A DNA stretch of 26,125 nt from positions 1 through 26,125 of the IMG/VR virus record IMGVR_UViG_3300036846_000412. One strand, written 5' to 3'. The translations under genes and the position numbers were made by a program. Origin of the DNA: a virus. Shown one piece after another: positions 18,721 through 26,125 of this stretch (positions are counted from its first letter, which is position 1; each line of letters opens with the position of its first letter). The notes under the pieces were generated by a model. That model saw only the letters and a list, made by a program, of their open reading frames with translations. It was not told the origin of the DNA and made no database searches.

Positions 18721-19913
18721 GCCGCCGCCTTCGTTTTCGCCCGGCGCTGCTGCCGGTTCTGCGGCTGAACGGCGAGCAGCTCGTCAAGCGCGGGCCGCCA
18801 GTACGTGTCGAACACCAGGTCGGCGTCGTAGCCGGCGCCGAACTCGGCGGCGGCGTCCCTGATCACCTGGTCGTCGCGGGCCTGGTAGGCGGCCTCGAGC
18901 GCCTCTGTGATCGCCGCGACCGCCGGGACGGTGAAGAACGCCCGCTGCGCCGCGTTGTACCACGGCTCGCCGGAGACCAGCCAGCCAGCCTGAGCGAGCT
19001 CGGTCATGGCGGAATGGTCGGACGCGATCACCGGCACCCCGGATGCCTGCGCTTCGACGAGCGGGATCCCGAACCCTTCGCCCATGCTGGGCATGACGAG
19101 CACGTCCAATGCCTGGTAGACGTAGGCGACGAACTGGGCGGGCATCCCGAGGTGCCACGCTTTGTCTGCCGGGGTGCGGATCCGGCTGGTGGGGCAGCCT
19201 GTGTCCTCGGCGAGCCAGTGCATGTTCAGGCCGCCCGCCCCGGTCTTCGGGACAGCTTCGGTGTGGGTGTACAGCCAGGCGTCGTCGTGTTTCTTGGCGA
19301 ACTGTGCGAACGCCTGGAAGATCTGCGGGAACGCTTTCCGGTGCACTTCGGGGTTGCCGACGTTCGCGGCGACGACACCGGCGAGGAACACGTCCGGCGG
19401 GATGCCCAGCTCGGCCCGGACGGCCTCTTTGATCTCGGGCTGCGGCCGGAACAGCCGGGTGTCGATGCCGTGAGGCACGTACAGCGGTTTGAGGTCGGCG
19501 TCCAGCATCATCCGTTCCCCGAACCGCGACATGGCCACAGGACGGATCCTGCGGTCTTCCAGGACGTCTTTCACGGCCGGCGGGAGCGGCTGGTGATCGA
19601 CGGGCGCCCACAGGGCCATCCTGAGCCCGTCCGGCCACAGTTTCGGCTGCAGCACCCACGCGTCACACAACGCGATGACGAGGTCTGCGCGGAAATGGTC
19701 GACGAACGTCGCCAGATGCTGGTTGCCCCAGACGTTGTCGGTCGGGTAGCAGACGATGCCGTCCCAGACGGTGTCGCGGCCGTTCAACCCGTAGTTGCAC
19801 AGGATCGCGACCTGGTGGCCGTCGTCGCGGAGCCTGCGGGTGAACAGGGCGGTCTGTTCGCCGTACCCCGAGGCGGCCCAGGGCGCGTTGCTGAGCCAGA
19901 GGATGCGGCTCAC
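18717..19913 (-). CDS. Glycosyltransferase family 4 (GT-B fold)
   Basis: The 398-residue protein begins VSRILWLSNAPWAASGYGEQ, a Rossmann strand and glycine-rich loop of GT-B enzymes. The second domain carries the conserved MPSMGEGFGIPLVEAQASG (E-x7-E motif) and PVIASDHSAMTE of family 4 glycosyltransferases. The enzyme would transfer a sugar from an activated donor, retaining configuration. GTG at 19913 is chosen because it overlaps the stop of the neck gene (GTGA). It is transcribed with the head and tail genes between a neck gene and the tail tube, so its likely substrates are virion proteins. An alanine- and lysine-rich tail (QRRAKTKAAA) ends the protein. Confidence 0.88.
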   Translation of the reverse strand: MSRILWLSNAPWAASGYGEQTALFTRRLRDDGHQVAILCNYGLNGRDTVWDGIVCYPTDNVWGNQHLATFVDHFRADLVIALCDAWVLQPKLWPDGLRMALWAPVDHQPLPPAVKDVLEDRRIRPVAMSRFGERMMLDADLKPLYVPHGIDTRLFRPQPEIKEAVRAELGIPPDVFLAGVVAANVGNPEVHRKAFPQIFQAFAQFAKKHDDAWLYTHTEAVPKTGAGGLNMHWLAEDTGCPTSRIRTPADKAWHLGMPAQFVAYVYQALDVLVMPSMGEGFGIPLVEAQASGVPVIASDHSAMTELAQAGWLVSGEPWYNAAQRAFFTVPAVAAITEALEAAYQARDDQVIRDAAAEFGAGYDADLVFDTYWRPALDELLAVQPQNRQQRRAKTKAAA

Positions 19914-20314
19914 TGGACGGTCTCCAGCCGCCATTCGCAGCCGAGCAGGTCGCCGGGGTACTGGAAGAACCCCGACCGTTCGATGACGCCGCTGCCGCCG
20001 ACGACACCGCCGAACGTCTGGTCAGCCCGCAAAGCCGCCATCACGCTGCCGGGCCCGGCGACGTTCATCATCGACAGCAGCACCTGTTGCGCCCCGATGT
20101 CGTCCGGGGTGGTGACACGGGCACGGATCACGAACACGTCGCGCCACCCGTTCATCGAGATCTGCGGCGGCGCCGCCGCATCCGGATACACGTCGAGGGC
20201 CGGCGGGGTCGGCGACGCGTTCTGGAACCACGTCACCTGCAACCCCGGCACGGTGGCGGTGAGCGTGTCGAGGCTGCCGGCGATCGCTTCCATGATCTCC
20301 TGCAGCCCCGACAC
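19910..20314 (-). CDS. Neck / tail-completion protein
   Basis: The 134-residue protein begins VSGLQEIMEAIAGSLDTLTA, then strand-rich PGLQVTWFQNASPTPPALDV, a VFVIRARVTTPDDIGAQQVL segment and a glycine-rich GVVGGSGVIERSGFFQYPGD near the end. The helix-then-strands plan fits tail-terminator or completion proteins, which are encoded between the head connector and tube in siphoviruses. The GTG overlaps an AAGGGG purine stretch, and the upstream stop lies just before. The call rests on position and general pattern. Confidence 0.65.
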   Translation of the reverse strand: MSGLQEIMEAIAGSLDTLTATVPGLQVTWFQNASPTPPALDVYPDAAAPPQISMNGWRDVFVIRARVTTPDDIGAQQVLLSMMNVAGPGSVMAALRADQTFGGVVGGSGVIERSGFFQYPGDLLGCEWRLETVQ

Positions 20315-20320
20315 GGCCCC

Positions 20321-20641
20321 TTATCCGATGCCTTCGTGGAGGCGGAGCGGCTGCAGCATCACATGCCACCGCCGCCACGAGTCGTTCCCGACATACGCCA
20401 ACAGATCACTGGCCAGCAAGGCTGCGCCGAAGGTGGCGTAGCCGAGGTTCCACAGCTCGCGGGCGCGGCCGTAGCAGACGATCTCCGCCAGCGGGCTGTC
20501 CTGGTCGGTGGTGTAGCCGAGGTCCCAGTTGATCTCGGTCGACGCACCGTCGAGACACAGCTGCGCCTGGTCGGTCTGGTCGACCGTCGGGCTGGTGATG
20601 CTGAGCCGCCGGAGGAGCTCGTCTGTGGTGCCGTACGCCAC
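20321..20641 (-). CDS. Head-tail connector (adaptor) protein
   Basis: The 106-residue protein begins VAYGTTDELLRRLSITSPTV and is mostly helical: QAQLCLDGASTEINWDLGY, a SPLAEIVCYGRARELWNLGY helix and a final SDLLAYVGNDSWRRWHVMLQ. This is the pattern of HK97 gp6-like adaptors, which form the ring below the portal. The GTG start lies one base after the upstream stop. It is in the expected place after the capsid gene. Confidence 0.75.
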   Translation of the reverse strand: MAYGTTDELLRRLSITSPTVDQTDQAQLCLDGASTEINWDLGYTTDQDSPLAEIVCYGRARELWNLGYATFGAALLASDLLAYVGNDSWRRWHVMLQPLRLHEGIG

Positions 20642-20642
20642 G

Positions 20643-20882
20643 TCAGGCCGCCTCCGACCGGTCGATCGACGCGCGGATGTCTTCCTTGCTCATCGCCTGG
20701 TTCGCCGGGGAGATGCCGTGCGCCTGCGCGTACTCGAGCAGCTCCGCTTTCGTCATCTCGTCCAACGTCAGCTCGTCTTTCGGCTGCTCGTTCATGGAGC
20801 CGCCGTCGCCTTCTTCCCACGGGGCCGACTCGTCGGGCCGGACGACCTGCTGGTTCGGGGCGTCCCACAGCTCACCGGCCAT
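20643..20882 (-). CDS. Small head protein with HeH/Rho-N-like domain
   Basis: The 79-residue protein has a disordered acidic start (MAGELWDAPNQQVVRPDESA) and a C-terminal helical domain: LTLDEMTKAELLEYAQAHGI then NQAMSKEDIRASID. That resembles the HeH/Rho-N-type helix-extended-helix found in small phage head-joining proteins. The ATG overlaps the capsid stop in TGATG, so it is translated directly after the capsid gene. A role in head assembly or completion is inferred from location. Confidence 0.7.
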   Translation of the reverse strand: MAGELWDAPNQQVVRPDESAPWEEGDGGSMNEQPKDELTLDEMTKAELLEYAQAHGISPANQAMSKEDIRASIDRSEAA

Positions 20883-22108
20883 CACGCGACCGTGACCTTC
20901 ACGATCCCGCCGGCGGCGGTGACGAGGTCGGCGAAGTAGCCGGCGTAGGCGACCTGGACGCCGAGCACGGACGGCTCGACGACCTGCAACGCACCGATGC
21001 GGTCCTCGTAGATCTCGCCGGCCGCCGTCGACATGACCATCAGCCGCTTCGTCGCGGTGCCGAACCCGTTCGTGACGTAGACGGGGATGCCGCCGATCGC
21101 GCCCATCATCCCCTGCCCGAACACGCCGGCGGTGAAGCCGGTCGACTGCGCGTCGATCGGGTTGACCGGCGCGAACAGGCCTCCGAGGCTGCCGAGAACG
21201 TCCGGGCTGGCGGCGGCGATGATGCGGCCCTGCCCCTTCACGGCTGTGTACACCTGCGCGGCCGCACCCCAGAACGCCGCCGCGACGTTGTCGCTGGTGG
21301 GTGTGCCCGGGATCGAGACGGCGCCGGCGGTGCCTGCCGTGTAGAACGCCTGCACGGCGACCTGCTCCGTCTTGATCGCGTACTGCGCCGCGAGGTCCTG
21401 GATCACGATGTCCATCACCTGCGGCTGCGTCCAGTCGATGTCCTGACGGCTGACGTTCACATAACCGCCGTACGTGCTGGGGGTGACGGTCAGCTTCGTG
21501 ATCGTCATCTTCTGGCTGACGAGCTCGGCCTTCTCCGCCGACTGCACATCGACGCTCGTCGACTGCGTCACCTTCGGCCGGCTGAACCCGGTCCCGGGCA
21601 GCTGCCTCGGGCCGAGCGCCGACACGACAGGGCGGGCCGCGTCGATGAAGTTGATGACCGGCCCGAGGATCGGGGTCGGCAGCAGACCGGTGTTGTCGGA
21701 GGTCGTCTGGTGCGACGCGGCCCGGTGCTCCCGGTTCCACAGTTCCATCCGCTGGCGGGCCTCGTCGTTGCCGAGGCTCGCCCGCCACATGTCGATCGCG
21801 TACTCGCCCGCCGACCGGTACTCCACCTCCGTCGGCTGCTTGTCCTTGCCGGACATGTATTTCGCGAGCTCCGCGATCCGCTTCGCCGAGTCGCCCGAGA
21901 TGCGACGCGACTCCTCGAGCGGCTGCATCAGCTCGTTCACCGCGTGGATCCGGTCGCGGGCGCGGGTGACGAGCTCGAGCTCCTGCGGGCTCAGGTCGCG
22001 CGGGTCGTTGACGTTTTCGGCCGCCTCGACGATCCCGTCGATGAGCGCCTGCTTCTCCTCGATCTCGTGGACGTACCGGGCGAGCATGGTGTCTGTGCTG
22101 CTTGCCAT
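20882..22108 (-). CDS. Major capsid protein, HK97 fold
   Basis: The 408-residue protein starts MASSTDTMLARYVHEIEEKQ, a long charged helical segment to about residue 125, equivalent to the delta (scaffolding) region removed by the prohead protease in HK97-type phages. The mature capsid body then follows: LLPTPILGPVINFIDAARPV, the strand-rich VTPSTYGGYVNVSRQDIDWT (E-loop/P-domain), IIAAASPDVLGSLGGLF and GIPVYVTNGF, ending GGIVKVTVA. The ATG at 22108 has AAGGAG eight bases upstream and is clearly preferred to a longer frame from 22267. The protease is encoded 125 bases upstream. Confidence 0.93.
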   Translation of the reverse strand: MASSTDTMLARYVHEIEEKQALIDGIVEAAENVNDPRDLSPQELELVTRARDRIHAVNELMQPLEESRRISGDSAKRIAELAKYMSGKDKQPTEVEYRSAGEYAIDMWRASLGNDEARQRMELWNREHRAASHQTTSDNTGLLPTPILGPVINFIDAARPVVSALGPRQLPGTGFSRPKVTQSTSVDVQSAEKAELVSQKMTITKLTVTPSTYGGYVNVSRQDIDWTQPQVMDIVIQDLAAQYAIKTEQVAVQAFYTAGTAGAVSIPGTPTSDNVAAAFWGAAAQVYTAVKGQGRIIAAASPDVLGSLGGLFAPVNPIDAQSTGFTAGVFGQGMMGAIGGIPVYVTNGFGTATKRLMVMSTAAGEIYEDRIGALQVVEPSVLGVQVAYAGYFADLVTAAGGIVKVTVA

Positions 22109-22233
22109 TGCGCGGACTCCTTCGGGTTGCGCGAGTAGGGACGGGATCCCTTGCTCGAGCGCTTCCCCCGCAACAGCCGGCCCACCCAGTGGTCTACAAC
22201 GGCTGGTAGTTCCGCGTCTAAGCAGCCGTGATG

Positions 22234-22821
22234 CTAGACACTGCCGAACCTGTCCGCAAGCAGCCACGACCGGACAAGGTCAAGGTTGGGTGTCGGCGGC
22301 CGCTCGCCTCTCCGGGCTTCCTGCGCGTTCCTGACGGCCAACACGCGGGCGTCCGTGTACGCCGGGTCGGGTGTCATCGCGATATGGCCCAGCCACAGTT
22401 TCGTGAGGCGGCGTTCGTTCCGTGACGGCCATGATTCGCCGCCCGGCATCGGCAGGAACCCGGCCGACGCGTCGAGGATCTCCTCGTCCGCGAGCGTCAG
22501 CGTTTCGTCGCCCAACGGCGTCTGCGCGATCCTGAGCTCGGCGACCAGCCCCTCGTCGCGGGAGGGGTGGAACACGACGGCGCGGCCGATCGTCCTGGTG
22601 ACGTCATGGTCGCGGTTGACTCTGATCCTGTTCGCGCGACGCTCGATCCCGTCGAACGCGCCCGGCGCGACCGATTCCCTGACCATCCGGCCCTTGTGTT
22701 CCACCACCGTCTCGGAGTCGTACGGCATCACGATCAGCTCGATCGTGCGGTTCGGAAAATCGACGCCGACCTGGGTCGCTGTCCGGTATTCGAGCTCGCC
22801 AACCGGCATGTCTTCGTTCAT
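22234..22821 (-). CDS. Prohead protease (HK97 gp4-like, S78)
   Basis: The 195-residue protein has the serine-protease pattern of the S78/U35 family: RTIELIVMPYDSETVV, GAFDGIE, NRDHD with the catalytic histidine at about residue 72, and DASAGFLP with the catalytic serine at 119, followed by LGHIAMTPDPAYTDARVLAV. It would mature the prohead by cutting the delta region from the capsid protein. The ATG overlaps the portal stop (ATGA). A 125-base gap before the capsid gene has no recognised feature beyond the capsid ribosome-binding site. Confidence 0.9.
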   Translation of the reverse strand: MNEDMPVGELEYRTATQVGVDFPNRTIELIVMPYDSETVVEHKGRMVRESVAPGAFDGIERRANRIRVNRDHDVTRTIGRAVVFHPSRDEGLVAELRIAQTPLGDETLTLADEEILDASAGFLPMPGGESWPSRNERRLTKLWLGHIAMTPDPAYTDARVLAVRNAQEARRGERPPTPNLDLVRSWLLADRFGSV

Positions 22822-24077
22822 CTGAGCACCCCGCTTGCAACGTCGGAAGGTGTGCTGTTGTCCAATCGTTCCGCGTCCCGGATCTCCTGGACGGTCAGGG
22901 CGGGCTGGCCGGTCGTCGGGTCGATGATCGAGTTCAGGATCTGCGCCGTCTGCGCCCGCTCCAACGGTTCCGCGGCGACGTACTCGTCGCGGTTCAGCTC
23001 CACCATCGTGCCCCTAGGCAACGCCCAGTTCGACAGGGCCGACATCACATGCTGCGCCTTCGGCCGGAGGCCTGAGCGCCAGTGCATGTCGAACCACATC
23101 GTCACGTTCTTGTACGTCATCGGGTCGGTGCCGGTCGGGATCCCGACGAGCTCGCTGGGGACACCGAGGAGATGCGCGATGCGGCCTTCTTCGCGGTCGA
23201 GCAGCGACGAGAGCGCCATGTCGTGCGGGTTGATCTGCGTCGGCGTGAACGTGATTCCGCCGGACAGCACCGCCGGTTCGCCGAGCGTCGACATCCGGCG
23301 GGTGACCCAGTCGGTCTGCAGCTGCGCCGCCTGATCCGCGCTCAGTTCTTCCGGGTGGGTGAGGACGCCGGCGGGGAAGCTGCCGCCGGCCGCGACTTTC
23401 ATCCCGTACTGGATCAGCATCCGCGCCGCGACCATCCGGTACCGGCCCGCGTCCAACGGCCCTTGGCCGTGCGGGAACCCAACCTGCGACTGATACCGCA
23501 CATGGAGGAGATCCTCGGTGACGTCCTGGCCGCCGATCATGTACGTCCGCTCCCCGGCTTCCATCGTGATCTCAACCCACCACGGCGGCACCACATGAAA
23601 CCGGGCCGGCCAGCCGGTCGAATACCGGGCGGTCGAGAGGACGAACGCCTCGCCGAGCTGGTAGTCCCAGAACAGCTGCTTCGCGAACTCCTCCCACGAC
23701 GTGTAACAGTCCGGGTCCGGGTTGTTCAGCCAGTCCGCCGACAAAGTGGGCGCCGCGTTCTTCAGATACGGCGGCATCGACGACAGCTGGTTCGCGTTCA
23801 AGTCGACGCACATCCACGCCGTGTCCGTCAACGGCTGCGTAATGCCGCCGCTGTTCCAGATCGGCGTCCACCAGTCCTCCGGCCACCCCGACCACGGCAT
23901 CGCCCGGACCCGCGGCGGATCCCAGGATCCGTCATCGCCCTCCAACGTCACCCCGGACGGATCCCCCGGTGTCATCAGCTGATCAGGGCCGACCGTCGAC
24001 GGCGGCACGCTGGCCGGGTCGTTCGGGTTCGGAACGATGTCGTCCGGCGGCCGAATGCTCCTGGAGAACAGGCCCAT
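22818..24077 (-). CDS. Portal protein (HK97 type)
   Basis: The 419-residue protein starts MGLFSRSIRPPDDIVPNPND. Typical portal segments follow: QPLTDTAWMCVDLNANQLSS, the LFWDYQLGEAFVLST and GWPARFHVVPPWWV region, a QIEH-like DLLHVRYQS, and SLLDREEGRIAHLLGVPSEL near the end. A portal is a dodecameric ring at one head vertex that the DNA passes through. The ATG at 24077 overlaps the terminase stop by one base (TGATG). It lies between terminase and prohead protease, the usual order. Confidence 0.92.
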   Translation of the reverse strand: MGLFSRSIRPPDDIVPNPNDPASVPPSTVGPDQLMTPGDPSGVTLEGDDGSWDPPRVRAMPWSGWPEDWWTPIWNSGGITQPLTDTAWMCVDLNANQLSSMPPYLKNAAPTLSADWLNNPDPDCYTSWEEFAKQLFWDYQLGEAFVLSTARYSTGWPARFHVVPPWWVEITMEAGERTYMIGGQDVTEDLLHVRYQSQVGFPHGQGPLDAGRYRMVAARMLIQYGMKVAAGGSFPAGVLTHPEELSADQAAQLQTDWVTRRMSTLGEPAVLSGGITFTPTQINPHDMALSSLLDREEGRIAHLLGVPSELVGIPTGTDPMTYKNVTMWFDMHWRSGLRPKAQHVMSALSNWALPRGTMVELNRDEYVAAEPLERAQTAQILNSIIDPTTGQPALTVQEIRDAERLDNSTPSDVASGVLR

Positions 24078-25837
24078 CAGTACACCGCCGGCATCGGCAC
24101 AGGCCGGTGCGCCGCGTTCACAGCCCACACCAGCGCCTTTACGAGATGCGTCGACGCGGCCGGGACGAGCATCAGCCCCGCTGACAGCTCTTTCACCTGG
24201 GCGGCGTTGACGGCCTGGTCGAGCTCGTCGGTGTCGGTGTCGTGGCAGAGGATCTCGCCGGCGGCCAGGTCGCGCAGAAGCGGCAGCCCCAAACGCGTCT
24301 CCTGGCTGCCGGCGGGCTTCGGCGCCGGCACCGTGCCAGGCGGCACCCGGGACAGGAGGCTAGCCCCCACAAGCAGCAGCCTGACCCGCCGCACACCGCC
24401 GAGCCTGTCAACGTCTTCGATCGCCGAGTCCCAGTCATCGCGGGTCCACCCGGCAACCTCGATCCGGCCGTCGTCCAACACCGCCGCCGCGGCGACGGCG
24501 GCGCCGTCGCCGTAGTCGTCCTCGACCGCCACGAACAACGGCCCGTCACCGTGCACCCCCGGTTCGGCCAGGTGCGCCCACAGGCCGGCCGGCAGCAGCT
24601 GCTCGCCCGGCCCGATCGGGATGATCCGGTCAGGCCACTGGTTCAGCCATTGCGCCCTGAACGCCTCCACGGGGTCGGCCTCGTCCTCGACGACATCGCC
24701 CTCGCCGGACAGCGCCGCCTCGAGCTTCCGGCGGATCAGCCGTTCCCGTTTCGCCGTCCAGTGCGGCGACGCGGCCCGCCACCCGGCCACGTCGTCGAGG
24801 TCGCCGCTCTTCGAGGTCGACCATTCGATCAGCAGATCACCGTCACCGGTCTCGAGCTGGTCCAGCGCCGCCTTGCGTTTCGCCAGCATCAGGGCGGTCG
24901 CCTGCCGGTGCGCCGTCGAGATCAGCCACAGCTGCGACTGCTCCCGCTCCACCATCGTCGGCTCCAACCCCTCGTCGATGATCTCCGGCATCACCTTCCA
25001 CGCCTCATCAACCGCGCCCACCGACACGCTGTAGCCGTATACGGACGACTTCGCCCGCAGCAGCCACCTCGACTGCGCCTCCACATGCTCGATCTGCATC
25101 TGCCCGGCGCCGCGGCTGATCTTGTACTCCGGCCGGTTATCCGCCCAGATCAACGCCGGCCGCATCACCTCCTTACACACCATCAAATCCTTGCCGGTGT
25201 GCAACACGTCCTGCGGCTCACCGAACAGGTCCGTCTGATGCATCCGCCACAACAACAGCTCCCGCAGCAACCAGGATTTCCCTAGCTGCCTCGCCATCGT
25301 CAGCAGCAGCGTCTCCCACACCAGCCGGCCGTCAACGTCGGTCTCGAGCAGCCTGGTCGCGACGAGCCGCTGCCACCATCGCAACGGCCGACCGTCGCGC
25401 GCCTCCGCCGCCCGGATGAACTCCGGCCCCAGAGAGCCCGTCGCCTGCGGATGCGGCACCGTCATGAACCGCGGCCACACCGCGTCCGCCGGCACGTCCA
25501 GGAGCTCCTCGAGCCACGGCCGTCGCCAGCGCCGGTCATCAGCCGTCACGCCGGCCCGTTCTGGCTCCGGCTCAGCCAACGGCGGCGCCTGCCACCGGCC
25601 CCGATGAGACTTCACAGCGCCCGCAGACGTGTTGCACCGCGCATGCTCCGGCCCCGAATAGCCCGACCGGTCATCGGTGTGCCCCAGATGCCACTCGTCC
25701 GTCGGCGCGATCGGCTCACCGCACCGCGCGCAGTTCACACCGCCGGCGAGCACAAACGGCTCGAGGCCTCGCCGCGTCGCCTGATGTCGCGCCCCGTAGC
25801 CGCGTCCCGCCGTCGCTGCCCTCAACCCAACCGGCAT
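24077..25837 (-). CDS. terL: Terminase large subunit with N-terminal HNH nuclease domain
   Basis: The 586-residue protein is unusual in starting with an HNH endonuclease domain (about residues 12-75): a zinc pair CARC (36-39), the catalytic WHLGH (49-53) with TDD, a GPEHARCN ending (62-69) and the GYGARHQATRRGL basic stretch. The terminase follows: Walker A ARQLGKS (182-188), Walker B VDEAW (276-280), coupling motif LISTAH (305-310), and an RNase H-like nuclease part that includes VAVEDDYGDGAA and HDTDTDELDQAVNAA. It packages DNA into the prohead. In HK97-like phages a separate HNH protein assists cos cleavage; here it is fused. The ATG at 25837 has GGAGAG about ten bases upstream. No small terminase was found nearby. 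Confidence 0.92.
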   Translation of the reverse strand: MPVGLRAATAGRGYGARHQATRRGLEPFVLAGGVNCARCGEPIAPTDEWHLGHTDDRSGYSGPEHARCNTSAGAVKSHRGRWQAPPLAEPEPERAGVTADDRRWRRPWLEELLDVPADAVWPRFMTVPHPQATGSLGPEFIRAAEARDGRPLRWWQRLVATRLLETDVDGRLVWETLLLTMARQLGKSWLLRELLLWRMHQTDLFGEPQDVLHTGKDLMVCKEVMRPALIWADNRPEYKISRGAGQMQIEHVEAQSRWLLRAKSSVYGYSVSVGAVDEAWKVMPEIIDEGLEPTMVEREQSQLWLISTAHRQATALMLAKRKAALDQLETGDGDLLIEWSTSKSGDLDDVAGWRAASPHWTAKRERLIRRKLEAALSGEGDVVEDEADPVEAFRAQWLNQWPDRIIPIGPGEQLLPAGLWAHLAEPGVHGDGPLFVAVEDDYGDGAAVAAAAVLDDGRIEVAGWTRDDWDSAIEDVDRLGGVRRVRLLLVGASLLSRVPPGTVPAPKPAGSQETRLGLPLLRDLAAGEILCHDTDTDELDQAVNAAQVKELSAGLMLVPAASTHLVKALVWAVNAAHRPVPMPAVY

Positions 25838-25974
25838 CAGCCGATCTCTCCGAGGGTGTGTGCGCCTCTTACGGCTGGGGTCACCGGGCGGTCGCCGCCA
25901 AAAAAACGGGCGCCTATTGGCGCCCGCGGATCAAGTTGTGACTGCTCGACCCGCGTGCAATCTAGCGCGGCCAT
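25837..25974 (-). CDS. 45-residue frame before terL, spanning a terminator
   Basis: The frame starts with ATG three bases after the stop of the membrane peptide and ends with TGA overlapping the terminase ATG (TGATG). It encodes MAALDCTRVEQSQLDPRAPI followed by GARFFGGDRPVTPAVRGAHT and LGEIG. No domain is recognised. The exact fit between neighbours favours a real gene, but it contains the strong terminator at 25900-25925 and has only a weak GGGG ribosome-binding site. It may be an attenuator leader, a short terminase accessory protein, or a chance frame. Confidence 0.4.
   Translation of the reverse strand: MAALDCTRVEQSQLDPRAPIGARFFGGDRPVTPAVRGAHTLGEIG
25900..25925 (-). terminator. Intrinsic terminator upstream of terL
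   Basis: On the minus strand GGGCGCC pairs with GGCGCCC around a four-base loop (25925-25908), followed by G and seven T (25906-25900). This is the clearest intrinsic terminator in the window. It ends leftward transcription after the membrane peptide gene, about 60 bases before terL, so readthrough or a separate promoter is needed for the late genes. Confidence 0.85.
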
Positions 25975-25977
25975 CGG

Positions 25978-26070
25978 TCAGCCCCAGCCGTGGAACAGCG
26001 CGATCACGATCACGACCGCGATCACGACGAGCGCGAGTCCTGGCAGCGTGATCACGGGGCCGCCGTTCAT
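25978..26070 (-). CDS. 30-residue single-span membrane peptide
   Basis: The frame encodes MNGGPVITLPGLALVVIAVV then IVIALFHGWG: a short polar start and one strongly hydrophobic helix of about 20 residues. The ATG overlaps the TGA of the fibre-like tail gene in an ATGA junction, so it is translationally coupled. The valine/isoleucine-rich span resembles that of the protein at 9634-9846. It could be a small lysis or membrane-modulating peptide (holin-like), but it is too short to assign. The terminator lies about 55 bases after its stop. Confidence 0.65.
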   Translation of the reverse strand: MNGGPVITLPGLALVVIAVVIVIALFHGWG

Positions 26071-26125
26071 GCGCCGAACACGAGGTGGTCGCCGTTGATC
26101 TGCCACCATCGGAGCAGCCCGACGA
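25999..26125. repeat. Terminal direct repeat, right copy
   Basis: This is identical to 1-127. Removing one copy gives a 25,998 bp circle in which the membrane peptide and tail genes are continuous. Confidence 0.93.
26067..26125 (-). CDS. Fibre-like tail protein, C-terminal fragment (duplicate of 69-127)
   Basis: This is the last part of the gene at 69-806, repeated because of the circular overlap. It ends with the TGA that overlaps the membrane peptide ATG. Confidence 0.8.
   Translation of the reverse strand, partial: VGLLRWWQINGDHLVFGA

Noticed and set aside
20882-22267. Capsid gene starting at 22267
   Set aside because: This would overlap the protease gene and lacks a ribosome-binding site. 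ATG 22108 has AAGGAG at ideal spacing.
24077-24128. Portal starting at 24128
   Set aside because: This would overlap the terminase by about 50 bases. ATG 24077 gives the TGATG overlap seen elsewhere in the operon and begins with a typical portal N-terminus.

Overview
The window is most likely a complete small temperate siphovirus genome, assembled as a circle. The first 127 bases (1-127) recur exactly as the last 127 (25999-26125). This leaves a 25,998 bp circle whose cut point falls inside a small late gene. The host is probably a high-GC actinobacterium: GC content is high throughout, GTG starts are common, and one gene encodes an Rpf-like (actinobacterial) muralytic domain. I infer the host and do not see it directly.

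Almost everything is on the minus strand, so transcription runs right to left. (1) 25978-26070 and 69-899, joined across the contig ends, hold a fibre-like tail protein, a 30-residue membrane peptide and a 28-residue acidic peptide. (2) 9634-25974 is the late block: terminase large subunit with an N-terminal HNH nuclease domain, portal, prohead protease, capsid, connectors, two glycosyltransferases, tail tube, tail chaperone with a -1 frameshift extension, tape measure, minor tail and fibre proteins, CHAP endolysin and a small membrane protein. (3) 7332-9637 is the lysogeny region: attP-like site with a tRNA 3' end, tyrosine integrase with an unusual leader, excisionase, a divergent control region, and two plus-strand genes (a helix-turn-helix protein and a membrane/zinc-ribbon protein). 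(4) 1093-7236 is the early region: two DNA methyltransferases, several small proteins, an Rpf-like transglycosylase, an ERF single-strand annealing protein and a replication initiator-like protein with a candidate origin inside it.

Neighbouring genes are tightly packed, with ATGA, GTGA or TGATG overlaps at most junctions. I used these overlaps to choose many starts. Against this compactness, two gaps of about 480 bp (3088-3567 and 4470-4948) stand out. They are filled by degenerate five-base repeats, GGCNN on the minus strand, broken at intervals by a C-rich block that keeps the five-base register. I know of no described element like this, and it is the most unusual part of the window.

Other points of interest are the HNH-terminase fusion with no recognisable small terminase, a strong terminator inside a 45-codon frame just before the terminase gene, paired glycosyltransferases inside the head-tail module, and an 18 bp perfect palindrome covering the integrase ribosome-binding site. 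I found no polymerase, helicase, primase, restriction enzyme, CRISPR array or insertion sequence, and no confidently recognisable repressor.
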